Positions 25,461 through 35,609 of a stretch of 64,000 nucleotides of DNA are shown here, piece after piece. Both the position numbers and the translations under genes were made by a program. The stretch is taken from assembly GCA_019137255.1 (NCBI GenBank), contig WPDH01000270.1:1-64000 (forward strand), written 5' to 3'. The notes under the pieces are model-generated. The model ran no database searches and had not been told where the DNA came from. It saw only the letters and a program-made list of their open reading frames with translations. Within the stretch, counting starts at the first letter, position 1. Each line of letters opens with the position of its first letter. This DNA is from Corinectria fuckeliana. Lineage: Eukaryota; Ascomycota; Sordariomycetes; Hypocreales; Nectriaceae.

Positions 25461-26653
25461 ACACTTGACAAGAAGAATAATGTCAGTTCGAGTGCCTTGA
25501 AGCTGCAGAGGCTGTGTTTTGTAGATTCTTGCAGCGGGGAGGTATGCTGTGTCCGGAGTTAACGGCGGTAGCGGGTTGATGTAATGTCATGACGGGGACA
25601 CGCAACTCAGTACGTACCAACCTGAACTACGATTACGGTCAATCATTGAGACGTGTGCTATCTAAGCGTACACCGACATCTTTGGTTAGGAAAATGGTGG
25701 GGTACCATATCCAGCGCGAGTGTGGCTTGCTACTTCGGGGCCTTTCCGTCGAAGATACAGATATCAGGGAGGACGTCAAGCATGCGCCTATTGGTGACAA
25801 GGCAGAAGTCTGGATAAATATGCTGGACAGTGGATTACCAAGAAGCGCTTCTCGAAGAAGCTGGCCTGGTCCCGGCCTTCTGTTCGGATGCTACACTTTG
25901 AATCAAACTGTCTCGCGATACACCAGTTGACCCTGAGGTGTGCCGTTGTTACTTCCCACGACATCAATTATCCATGTCTCGTCTGGACTAGATATGACAG
26001 ATAGCCTCGGAGCCAGGACACTTTCTTCCCGCCCTTGCAATGCTACACCCCAGATCCGACACCGTAAGCCGAGAATACTCCTTTCCCGTCCCGAGTCCTC
26101 AGCGGCCTAGTCTCTTCCCCGCATCCCCACGAAATGCCGTAGCGTGCTCCATTGGCCACAACTGTTCGACTAAAAACTAGCTAGCAGCAGCAGGGAGAGA
26201 TCTACGAGCACAGAGCCAATCGGTTAGCCCGTCACTACAAGCGTGCCAGCGCTCCCCCGGAGCTAACAATCAGCTGAACATTCTCTTCGTCAAGCTGGGA
26301 GCTGCCTCTGGCTAGATGGGGCATTCGGACCATCTCACGTACAGGTGGCGCTATACCATCCCAGAGGAAGACCGAGGTAGGAGTAATATCGGGTGGATTA
26401 AATTGAGAAAGTCTATCTTCGTTGCTACTGATGGCGAGATAGGGGTTGGCGACTATAATTCTTCCGAAGACGGCGGTTTGAACTGGAAAATAAGCCGGAA
26501 CATTCTGAAGCAGTATAAAGCCCAAGACGTCGCACACTTTGCTAGTTGACGTGCGAGCTGTCAATCATCCTCTCCTCTACATCATACGCCTCTCCCGGGG
26601 CGTCTTCGCAGAAACTTCACATCTTTCCTCATCAACATATTACCGTTTGCAAG
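25461..26653. other. Long gene-free island segment upstream of the transporter
   Basis: About 1.2 kb of normal composition. Open frames of 109-113 aa occur on each strand (25589-25930 plus, 26235-26564 minus), but neither resembles a known family. The region could hold remnants of the transcription-factor N-terminus and the transporter promoter. Confidence 0.45.
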
Positions 26654-27712
26654 ATGTCTGACAAAGATGATATCACACGCAACGAGATCCTTGGCAAGAT
26701 CCAAACCTCTAGCACCATTCCCATCTCGCCCCAGCTCTTTGAGCAGCTTTACCTGGCTCCCCAGAACAATGTCAAGGGTCAACTGCGGCAAACCTTTGGC
26801 AACCCAACGCCCATAGGTTGGTGTTCTATTCCGACCAACTTGGAGGTGCTTATGTAGCTAATTCACATTACCTTCAGCTCTGGGCGGTCTGCTGCTGTGT
26901 GGTATGCCTCTTGCTATGGCATTGCTTGGCTGGCAAGGTGCCGGTGGATTTGCAGCCGCGGCGAACGTGTATGCGGCCGACACACGCTCCAAAAACCAGG
27001 CAAGACTGACTCTTATGGACCCAGAGGCTCCTACATTTACCTCGGTGGCTTGCTCCTCATTCTTGGAGCAGTTGGTGAATGGATACTAGGTAAAGCAAAT
27101 GCAAAAACCGTGTACGGGACTAAAAGGCTGACGTTCAAAGGGAACACGTTTCCTGCAACAGTATTCTCCATATTCGGGGGCTTCTGGTTTTCGTTTGGTG
27201 CTACTATTGTCCCTGGGTACGGGGCATATGGCCTCTACTCTACAGCCTCTACCAGTGATCCCAGACCGGGTCTCCAGGAGCCGGCCTTTTTTGCCACATT
27301 CGCCTTTCTCTTGCTCGCCATGGCTGTAGTCTGCGTCTTCTTCGCCATCGCAGGGCTTCGGACTAATGTTGCATTCTGCGGGCTTCTCTGGCTTCTAGTT
27401 CCGACCTGTAAGTATTCAATTTGGCCGTTTGTATCACGCACCGAACACCGCCGTACTGATACTTGCGTCACAGTTGCCTGTCTATCGGCCTCGTTTTTTG
27501 CTCTTTCCCACGGAAGCCCCTCCGCCTCGACGTATCAGCATGTTGGAGCTGGACTGCTTCTTGCTGCATCGTTCTTAGGCTGGTACGTTTTCCTCTCCAT
27601 GGTTCTGCTGTCCGTCGACTTCCCATATGGGCTTCCACTCGGAGATTTGTCAACAGTGGTCCCTGGGCGTTCCCAGTCGACGAAGAACGAAGACGCCAAG
27701 GGGGCGTGTTAG
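26654..27712 (+). CDS. GPR1/FUN34/YaaH family (Ady2-like) acetate transporter
   Basis: Five exons: 26654-26816, 26878-26968, 27025-27089, 27141-27407 and 27474-27712. Together they make 274 aa. All four introns (51-66 nt) have GT..AG ends and preserve frame. The family hallmark near the first helix reads NPTPIALGGLL (family NPxPLGL), formed only after splicing. Later blocks are WQGAGG, YIYLGGLLLILG, EWILGNTFP, GAYGLYS, LRTNVAFCGLLWLLVP, LGWYVFLSMVL and SVDFPYGLPLGDLST. Six membrane helices are apparent. This family carries acetate/succinate or ammonium across the plasma membrane. The start ATG is followed by a polar N-terminus (MSDKDDITRNEILGKI) as usual. It is on the same strand as the CoA ligase, which starts 0.6 kb downstream. 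It is intact. Confidence 0.9.
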
Positions 27713-28321
27713 ACTTGAGGGAAGCCTAGCTATACTTTGCGAGTGTGATGAATGTAGTGTGCTTGGGACGTAACCCTGAACCAAGTAATTAAGGAGCGAC
27801 TTGCAGACGATGCTCGGGGCGAGAGGTGGTGCATCTTAACCTAGCTCAGTAGCTCTAGTTGAGCCTCGGCTTAATTCCACTCAAGTTTACTTTCTCTCAT
27901 CCTGAGGAGACCGCCGGGGCCAGCGGATGAGCAGCCGAAGTCAATGTCTCAGGCCCTGTGCCTCGTCCTCATAGCTATCAATTGTGCAATCTGCCTTATC
28001 ATGGACTTTGAATTAGCACACTGCTCAGACACCATAGTCGATTAGAGTAGTATTCGGACCAAATCGGCTATCTGCTGCTTTCAGCGAGGTTAGTGTCCAT
28101 CACTGCCCTTTTCGTACAAGGTAAGCCGAGGCACACTAACTAATCTAGGGGCTGCACCCAAGAGGGGCCGGCAACCCAACAACTGAGGCGGGGGAGAGCG
28201 CAACGTAGAAACACTCTCGCAACTCTGGGCGGAGGCGACTGGTTTCTTATTCTTCGTCAACCATCTCACGACAGTGCACCTTTTGTTGAGTGTTGTATTA
28301 GCACCTTAACCGACCTTCACA
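27713..28321. other. Intergenic between transporter and CoA ligase
   Basis: About 600 bases expected to hold the transporter terminator and the ligase promoter. No repeat, RNA gene or binding motif could be supported. Confidence 0.5.
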
Positions 28322-30370
28322 ATGACATTCACATCGCCGGAATGGGTCCCCGCATTGCCCGGTAAGTATATGCTTCCCCGCATTCCGCGCGGCTAGGAAA
28401 CCCCGGAAAAGCCAAATGTTATCTAGGTGCTGAACCGCTATTGCAGAGATCCCAGACTCGGTGACGATAGGCGAGTTTATGAGGGATGAAAAGTACGGCC
28501 GGTATCCCCTTGCCACGGCCAAGAACCCGTATACCTGTGGTCTTACCGGCAAGACTCACACCGCCACCGAGGTCGTCAAGCGTGTGGACTGGGTCGCTCG
28601 CGCAATTGCGAAGAGGCTGGAACTTGATCCCCAAGAAGGGACCGAGTGGGACAAGGTGATCGCGGTGTTTTCCTTCAACACGGTAGGTTGCTTACTCTGG
28701 AATGTGCCCATTACATGTATCTTTGTGAACTGACATGCACCTTCAGATCGACTACGTTCCACTGACACACGCCATCCACCGGATTTCCGGCATCGTCACA
28801 CCTGCCAGTGCCGCATATTCCGCTTCCGAGCTAGAGCAGCAGCTCCGGTCCTCTGGGGCGAAGGCGCTTTTCACCTGTATTCCCCTACTAGATACTGCTC
28901 TCACAGCAGCCAAAGCAGTCGGAATCAGCGAGCAGAACATCTTCATTCTTCCAATCCCTGGTTTTGACAAGAATATGCCTTTCAAGACGGTCGACGACTT
29001 GGTCGAGGAAGGGAAGAGCTTACCAGAGCTCTCACCGCTGAAGTGGGCCAAAGGCCAAGGTGCTAGACAAGTTGCGTTCCTTTGCTACTCTTCTGGAACC
29101 TCTGGTCTGCCGGTCAGTCAACGTCCCTTTCTTATTAGTGGTGCACTGCGCTGACCAAAGACGCAGAAAGCCGTAATGATATCCCACTACAACGTCATCG
29201 CCAACACAGTTCAAAAGACCATCTACGACAACGTCGGACGCAAGGCCCAAGGCATCGAGACACAGGTAATGCTCGGGCTTCTTCCCTTCAGCCACATCTA
29301 CGGCCTGGTTCCCGTCGCTCACGTGGGCACATACCGGGGCGACGAGCTCATCGTCTTGCCTCGCTTCGAGCTCAAGTCGTTCCTGGCGGCGGTTCAGAAG
29401 TTCCGCATCGAGCAAATCAGCGTTGTGCCCCCGATCCTGGTCCAGATGTTGAGCCGGCAGGAAGAGTGCGCTAAGTATGATCTGAGCACGATTCGGTTCA
29501 TATATACCGGTGCCGCTCCGCTGGGGAGTGAGACTGTGGACGCCTTGTTGAACATGTTTCCAGGCCGGAACATTGGCCAAGGCTACGGTGAGTCTTTGCA
29601 ACCACTTGGGTTTCTTTTTGTAGCCGTTGCTTACTTCTGGCACCAGGTATGACTGAGACTGCCACCGTCGTGGTATCGACAAGCGAGCTGGATATCCTCG
29701 TCGGTTCATCTGGCTCACTCCTCCCTGGTTTCAAAGCCAAAATCATCGACTTCAATGGGAAGGAGGTGGCAGATTACGAGACCCCAGGCGAACTGCTTGT
29801 CCAAGGCCCTTCTGTTGTGCTAGGCTACCTCCACAATGAGAAAGCCACGGCAGAGACTTTCGTGTTCGACGACGACGGCCGCTGGATTAGGACTGGGGAT
29901 GAAGTCATCGTTCGCAAGTCTGCCAACGGCCATGATCATTTTGTCGTCGTCGACCGTATCAAAGAGCTTATCAAAGTCAAGGTATGTTGTGAAGCCTCTC
30001 ATATTCCCGATCTTTATATACTAAACTTTGTTCTCAGGGCCACCAAGTCGCCCCCGCTGAGCTGGAGTCTCACTTGCTCGACCACCCCCTCGTCTCTGAC
30101 TGCGCTGTTATCCAAGTCCCAGACGCCCATGCCGGGGAATTGCCCAAAGCGTTTGTTGTCAAGTCTGCCAAGGCTGCCGAGATGCCAGACGAGGAGACAA
30201 TCAAGGCGATTCATCGGCACGTGGAGGAACACAAAGCGCGACACAAATGGCTTATGGGCGGCATTGAGTTCATTGAAGCCATTCCAAAGAGCCCGAGTGG
30301 AAAGATACTCAGGCGCATGCTCAGAGATCGTGAAAAGAAGTCTCGCGAGAGTCAGGGGGCCAAGCTGTAG
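28322..30370 (+). CDS. Peroxisomal acyl/aryl-CoA ligase (4-coumarate- or phenylacetate-CoA ligase-like)
   Basis: Six exons (28322-28361, 28447-28682, 28747-29112, 29167-29587, 29647-29981, 30038-30370) give 576 aa. Every intron is GT..AG, 54-85 nt, and in frame. It is an ANL-superfamily AMP-forming ligase: an acid plus ATP gives an acyl-adenylate, then the CoA thioester. The phosphate-binding loop YSSGTSGLP|K (about 206-215) is split by intron 3. GQGYG|MTE (about 352-358) is split by intron 4. TGD precedes the DRIKELIKVKG hinge. The C-terminal catalytic lysine is in PKSPSGKILRR (Lys555). The protein ends AKL, a peroxisomal PTS1 variant. The gene layout and the VAPAELE segment fit fungal 4-coumarate/phenylacetyl-CoA ligase relatives; a medium-chain fatty-acid substrate is also possible. 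An acyl-CoA oxidase with SKL lies 1.5 kb downstream on the same strand. Confidence 0.9.
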
Positions 30371-30894
30371 ATGAATGCATTGTTTCTGCTGGCTTTACGC
30401 CCCTAATATCGCAATGAAGTAGATTTCTGTAATTGGCAGTAGAATATGAATGAATAGGGGTCAGGTATGTTGAGATCCGCTTGCAAGCGACGTTGATGCG
30501 ATGCTGAGGTAGGACAAGTGGCTATCAGGACAGTCTCCCAGGCCAATATTAGTAGTAAATGCCATATCAAATCTCTCATTTAGAGAGTAGAGTAAACCAA
30601 TTTAGCTCGGAAATATTGAAATAGCGAGTTTAGGTTGCTTCTAATGATAGCCACGCTCATCCCAGCTCGACCGTCGCTTCTGTCTTTCGACGCAATAATT
30701 TCAATAGTGTAGACGACTTCCCGCCAAGACAATGGTGAGCCTGTTGAGGGACGATAAGCACTGAGGATCGATACAAAGTCACGTGCCTCCTTGGCATCAG
30801 CCTCCTTGGCATCAGCCTCATCGGCATGATTATTGCTCCACGGTCGATGGTTCAAACTCGGCTCCTCTTAATGCTATGGTCTTATCGTGGAACC
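30371..30894. other. Intergenic with a short tandem repeat
   Basis: About 520 bases after the CoA ligase. It holds the 15-bp tandem repeat at 30785-30827. No gene was recognised; a minus-strand open frame here gets its EADAKEA pattern from the tandem repeat. Confidence 0.5.
30785..30827. repeat. 15-bp tandem repeat, about 2.9 units
   Basis: Unit GCCTCCTTGGCATCA, two exact copies and a third partial, slightly diverged copy. Confidence 0.85.
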
Positions 30895-31390
30895 ATGTCA
30901 GCCATGCGTCTTCTAGTATCCTCTTTAGGACGGCACAATATGATATTACAGCTATTTATAATCGCCAACCTGGTACTCGTGGCTAGCACCTTGACTGTGC
31001 CTTTCTACCCTGGTCATCGTGGCCACCCCGCTTCACAGGCTGGCGATGTCAGTGCACGACCAGCTTCATATTTTACGGAGCATGTGCCCATCACAAAATT
31101 ACAGGGACAGAACGCACTCCAGAGACAGTTACCGATCAAGCAGTTTGTACCAGGACGATTTCAAAGCTTCCTTGAGGAGCTTTTCTCAGCAGCCCCATGG
31201 CGCGATGCCCTCGTATCCCAAATGTAAGTTCCTTTGTTCTTTAGACCCTTTCTATTTTCTAGACAGCAGGGACGTCTCAGCTAATCAGAAGTTGTAGTCC
31301 TCTGCTGTTCTTTATTGCAGCTCTTCATACACTAGAGGTGTTGAGAAGGAACCCGGGTCGGCGGATACGGATGCTCCGGTGGTTGAGTAG
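30895..31390 (+). CDS. Possible small secreted protein, hypothetical
   Basis: Two predicted exons, 30895-31223 and 31321-31390, with a GTAAGT..GCAG intron of 97 nt that keeps frame, give about 132 aa. Near the N-terminus is a strongly hydrophobic run (ILQLFIIANLVLVAS) preceded by basic residues, as in a signal peptide or signal anchor. The mature part is Gln/Pro/Phe-rich with no family I recognise. It ends EPGSADTDAPVVE. Starts at 30904 or 30940 are also possible; 30940 would give a more typical signal peptide. There are no cysteines in the predicted mature part, so it is not a classic cysteine-rich effector. It lies between the CoA ligase and the acyl-CoA oxidase. It could be chance. Confidence 0.38.
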
Positions 31391-31880
31391 GAAGCTTGCG
31401 CTTGCTTATGAAGAGATGCTGCCTATCATGCTATAGATACGTATGAGTAGTGAAGGATGCAAAGTCCTGATAGCTCTCCTTGCCACAACGCGATGGCCGC
31501 CGGGAGGTCGATCGGAAGAGGGAAATGTCGCAGTTGTGCATGCGTCTTCGAGGAAGCTGACGATCGGCCAGAAGACATTCCCCCACGTGCTAGTGGAGCG
31601 AGGATAGAAGCAGTTAGGGAGTTACTGACTAATAAAAGTTCTCCGGATTGATAAGATGCTAGTAGCTGTGAAGTGGCTGGGACTTATTAAAGCTTCGCAC
31701 AATTATGGGGTCTGATAACATGCCGAGGTTTGTTAGCCGAGGCACGGCGCAGCAGCCTTAGCTTCAAAACATGAACATTCCCGTCCATAAATAATCTACA
31801 CGGTTCGCTCGCATCTCAAGTCTAAGCTGCTTTGCGCATCGGCCCTTCCCTCTCCAGCTGACACATTGACATCATCGCCA
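31391..31880. other. Intergenic, promoter of acyl-CoA oxidase
   Basis: About 490 bases, no gene recognised. The stretch just before the ATG contains a C/T-rich leader (CCCTTCCCTCTCC) typical of fungal 5' leaders. Confidence 0.5.
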
Positions 31881-33992
31881 ATGCCTCCCCCGAATCCGGA
31901 CTGGGTCAAGGCCCTCAAGCCGTCGGGCCCCCAAGGCTCCGAGCTGCTCGAGCAGGAGAGAGCCAAGTCGGATGTGGACGTGGACCAGCTTGCCGTCTTC
32001 CTGTTCACGAGCGAGGTCCTGGAGAGAAACGCGAAGCTTGTGGAGACGCTCTCGGCCGACCCGGTCTTTGACAAGTCGCAGAACTACTTCCGGGGCCGCG
32101 TCGAGCGCTTCGAGGCTGCTCTGGCCCGGGCAAAGACACTCAGACAACTGTCCGTCAAGCACCAGTGGAGCCAGGATGAGTACGAAGCCGCCAATGACCT
32201 CATCAGCGAGCCGACCCCCTACGGCCTGCACGCGACCATGTTCCTGAAGACGCTGGAGGAACAGGGAACGCCAGCGCAGCACAAGCTCTTCCTCGAGCCA
32301 GCCCGGCGGTACGAGTTCATCGGCTGCTACGCGCAGACAGAGCTGGGCCATGGATCCAACGTGCGGGGGCTGGAGACGACGGCCACGTGGAACCCCGAAG
32401 ACAAGACCTTTACGCTGCATTCACCGCACCTGACCGCCTCCAAATGGTGGATTGGCTCGCTGGGCAAAGCTGCGAACCACGCCGTGGTCGTCGCGCAGCT
32501 CATTCTCAACGGCAAGTCGCTTGGCCCGCACCCGTTCGTCGTGCAAGTCCGAGACCTCGAGACGCACGAACCTCTGCCCAACATCCACGTCGGAGACATC
32601 GGCCCCAAGTTCGGCTACAACACCATGGACAACGGGTTCCTGCTCTTCAACCACGTCAAGATCCCCCATGTCAACATGCTCAACCGCTTCTCCGGGGTGG
32701 ACCCAGAGACGGGAAAGTACATCCGGCCGTCCAACCCTGCGCTCGTCTACGGCACTCTGACCTATGTGCGGTCGTCGATCGTCTTGCAATCGGGATCCGT
32801 GCTTGCCCGAGGCGTAACCATCGCCACCCGCTACTGTGCGGTCCGGCGCCAGTTCCAAGACCGCGACGCTGCCGAGGGCGAGGTTGGCGAGAACCAAGTC
32901 CTCAACTACACCATGGTGCAACACCGCATTCTGCCGTTGCTGGCGGCGTCGTATGCCCTGTTCTTCACTGGCCGCGCCATGATCAACATCTACAAGGCGA
33001 ACCAGGAAAAGATGGCCCAGGAGCAGGATGCGCGCCGTGGAAACGATGCCAACCGAGCCCCCGGCCCTGAGGAGCTCAACCCCGGGAGCGATCGCCTGGC
33101 AGATCTCCATGCCATCTCGTGCTCGCTCAAGGCCTTCGCGTCCACTACAGCCGCCGAAGGGCTCGAGGTGTGCCGCCGTGCCTGTGGCGGTCACGGCTAC
33201 TCGGCCTTCTCCGGCATAGGCAGCTGGTACGCCGATTATCTGCCCACCGTTACGTGGGAGGGCGATAACTACATGCTCACTCAGCAAGTCGCCCGATACC
33301 TGCTCAAGTCTGCCCGCGCCGTCCTCGCAGGCAAGGCCGCCGACAACAGCATCACCCGCGTCTTCAACGAGTTCAGACGGAGACAGGACGTCGGCGCGGC
33401 CTTCGATGTCCTCGACAACGACCAGGATCTTGTCGACGCCTTTGCTTGGCGGGTTTCCTTCCTGACCTTTGAAGCCCTCAAGCATAGAGACGAGGACAAG
33501 CAGTCTTGGAACAGCCTCCTGGTTGACTTTTGGCGTCTCTCCACCGCCTACGCCCAGTACCAGGTGGTCAAGAACTTTTACGAGGCGCTCCAGGACGACA
33601 AGACGAGGTCCTCGCTTGATGCCAGCACGCTTTCAGTGCTCCACAAGCTGTTCCAGCTATTCGCTTTGCATCATTTGACAAGCCACGCCTCCGAGTTCTT
33701 CACCAGCGCCGCCACCACTGTGCGCCAGATCCAGCTTGCGCGCACCAAGAGGACGCTGTCCCTTCTTGAGCAGGTCCGACCCCACGCGGTAAGGCTGGTT
33801 GACGCATGGAAGTTCCCGGACTGGCAGCTTGACAGCTCGTTGGGCCGTTACGACGGCAAGGTGTATGAGGACATGTTCCACAGGGCTTCTGAGGTGAACC
33901 CGCTGAACGATGTGGTGATTGATCCTTACCCAGAGTCGCCCGTGTTGTTTCGAAAGGACGGAAGACAAGCAGATCTAAAGTCGAAGTTGTAG
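31881..33992 (+). CDS. Peroxisomal acyl-CoA oxidase
   Basis: Intronless gene for 703 aa, the usual length for fungal acyl-CoA oxidases. It oxidises acyl-CoA to trans-2-enoyl-CoA with FAD and passes electrons to oxygen, making peroxide; this is the first step of peroxisomal beta-oxidation. Visible landmarks: an N-terminal helical domain; the FAD/substrate segment CYAQTELGHGSNVRGLETTA starting at residue 149; KWWIGSLGK; the GDIGPKFGYNTMDNG loop; a middle segment CGGHGYS; and the catalytic glutamate in TWEGDN (Glu460). A helical C-terminal oxidase domain follows, and the last three residues are SKL, a canonical PTS1. I chose the ATG at 31881 because the in-frame upstream codons start only with TTG. 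The CoA ligase upstream could supply its substrate. A dioxygenase gene converges from downstream. Confidence 0.95.
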   Translation: MPPPNPDWVKALKPSGPQGSELLEQERAKSDVDVDQLAVFLFTSEVLERNAKLVETLSADPVFDKSQNYFRGRVERFEAALARAKTLRQLSVKHQWSQDEYEAANDLISEPTPYGLHATMFLKTLEEQGTPAQHKLFLEPARRYEFIGCYAQTELGHGSNVRGLETTATWNPEDKTFTLHSPHLTASKWWIGSLGKAANHAVVVAQLILNGKSLGPHPFVVQVRDLETHEPLPNIHVGDIGPKFGYNTMDNGFLLFNHVKIPHVNMLNRFSGVDPETGKYIRPSNPALVYGTLTYVRSSIVLQSGSVLARGVTIATRYCAVRRQFQDRDAAEGEVGENQVLNYTMVQHRILPLLAASYALFFTGRAMINIYKANQEKMAQEQDARRGNDANRAPGPEELNPGSDRLADLHAISCSLKAFASTTAAEGLEVCRRACGGHGYSAFSGIGSWYADYLPTVTWEGDNYMLTQQVARYLLKSARAVLAGKAADNSITRVFNEFRRRQDVGAAFDVLDNDQDLVDAFAWRVSFLTFEALKHRDEDKQSWNSLLVDFWRLSTAYAQYQVVKNFYEALQDDKTRSSLDASTLSVLHKLFQLFALHHLTSHASEFFTSAATTVRQIQLARTKRTLSLLEQVRPHAVRLVDAWKFPDWQLDSSLGRYDGKVYEDMFHRASEVNPLNDVVIDPYPESPVLFRKDGRQADLKSKL

Positions 33993-34400
33993 TCACATCC
34001 ATGGTCACAGTCCTTTTTAAACTGTTTGCACCAATACATTTTCCTCTTGTACTCATTTACCTCATCTCCATAGACTAATTGCTATTTGCTACTACACGGC
34101 AGGTAAGCTCATTAGAGGCTGCAATACATAAATGGGGGATTCGCACTCCGAAGTATTTACGGCAATCCAGTAGGATAAAATGCTCTCTTGTCTTAAAAGC
34201 CCAGCGAGCATCACAGAAAATACTCAACCTCTCAGATGTTCATGAACTAGCAACGAAAGGACGCCGTATAATTTCTAGCATAATCCCCAACCAATAGCTT
34301 TGCAAACATACATCTCTAGTAAACAAATATTGCTCCTTGAATCTCCCGGTCCTGCAAAGACGTCCAGCTTACTGCGCCGGTTAATGTTAATCAACATTTT
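33993..34400. other. Convergent intergenic region
   Basis: About 400 bases between the 3' ends of the acyl-CoA oxidase and the dioxygenase; it should hold both terminators. Nothing else was recognised. Confidence 0.5.
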
Positions 34401-35609
34401 CTAGCCGCTCGGGGTCGGAGTCCCAGAGGGAGCACCAGGTGTTCCAGAGCTTTGATCGCCTGTGCTGTCGGAATCATGGCTTGTAACGCCGCCATTCGCC
34501 GTCAGGAGAGCAGCATAGCTAGCCGAATAGGAAGCACTCGTGTCCACGCCGATGGTAAGCCAAGAGAAAACGCCATCCGAGACATCGTCCCCAAGCAGCA
34601 CATATTGGAACACCGGATCGGAGTCGCTGTCGGCAGTCTCAATGCCAAAGACACGATCCGCCGAGTTCAGAGTGATGTCGATGTCGCTGGTGTTGTAAGG
34701 GTACGTGGCCTCGACTTCGGTGATGAGGTCTTGGTCAAAGAAGAGCTGGCCGATGTGGGAGACGCTGCCGCCCGACAAAGTCTCGTTTGAAAGCAGAGTG
34801 GCATTGAGGTGAGCGACGACGTGTACGTGAGTAGCGCGGCCGCTGTAATGGCCCGGAAACACGGACTTGAACACGGCCACGCCGTCTTCATCCGTTTTCC
34901 GGATGCCGCGGAGCGCGGTCTTGTTGAGGTTGGAGGCGTCGTCTCCGTTGCCGTTGCTGTCGTCTTGTACGCCAGAGTACACGCCGGTCGAGTTGCAGTT
35001 CCAGACATCCCAGTAGAGCTCGGGGACGGGCTCGCAAGTGTTGACGTCGATGAACTGCGCATGCATGTAGTTGACGACTCCGGGTTCGCCGTCGACAATG
35101 TCTTGGCGGACGAGCTCGCCCTTGACCCAGAATGGTCCGATTTCGCCCTCGGGGGAGAGGATGCAGGTGGAGTTTCCAAAGAAGACGCTCGAGGCGCTGT
35201 CGACGGTGATGCCAGTCAGGTTGGATTGATGATCGGTGTTGAGCACTGTGTCAGTGTCGCGAGCTTCAACGACTTTCCCTTGTACCGCAGTTAGTATTGA
35301 CTCTGTGCACCTCCCTTTCTGCTACCATCTTTCACTGTACAGCGTTGGCTTCCAGTTGTACGTACCATTCTTTACTGCGTTTCTTCTGTGCTCCTTCACC
35401 AGAGCTCTGCGATGAGCCTCGGCCTTCCGGAGGGTGCCCCTTTTCTCGAGGTGCGCAGCGCATCGATCCAGAGATCTACGTGACTGAGACAGAAACTCGC
35501 GCTTGGCGAGGCCTGTCAAAGCTTGCTCCTCATGGTGGCCGGGGTGGCCATAAGACAAGGCAGCCAAGCCAACAATGGCGAGCTTTGCAGTGGTGAAACA
35601 GTTGACCAT
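34401..35609 (-). CDS. Secreted intradiol ring-cleavage dioxygenase
   Basis: Two exons on the minus strand, 35609-35366 and 35278-34401, with an 87-nt intron (GTACGT..CAAG) kept in frame, give 373 aa. The N-terminus is a signal peptide (MVNCFTTAKLAIVGLAALSYG), so the protein is probably extracellular, as in fungal relatives acting on catechol-type phenolics from plant matter. The Fe(III) ligands of this superfamily are all visible: Tyr182 in NSTGVYSG, Tyr226 in FPGHYSGR, and His232 and His234 in ATHVHV. Family blocks TCILSPE, QFIDVNTCEPV, VSHIGQLFFDQDL and SWLTIGVDTSASY occur in order. It cleaves an aromatic ring between two hydroxyls. A Ser/Gly/Thr/Pro-rich tail ends the protein. It is intact and converges with the acyl-CoA oxidase gene. 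Being secreted, it would act before uptake, not in the peroxisome. Confidence 0.93.

Noticed and set aside
26235..26564. 109-aa minus-strand open frame next to the transporter
   Set aside because: No recognisable domain, signal peptide or intron structure. Divergent transcription is possible but not supported.
30838..30858. tRNA T-arm-like string (GGTTCAAACTC)
   Set aside because: No matching acceptor, D or anticodon stems could be folded around it.
32421..33485. 354-aa minus-strand open frame
   Set aside because: It lies opposite the acyl-CoA oxidase, whose family motifs are unambiguous. This is an antisense shadow in GC-rich coding DNA.
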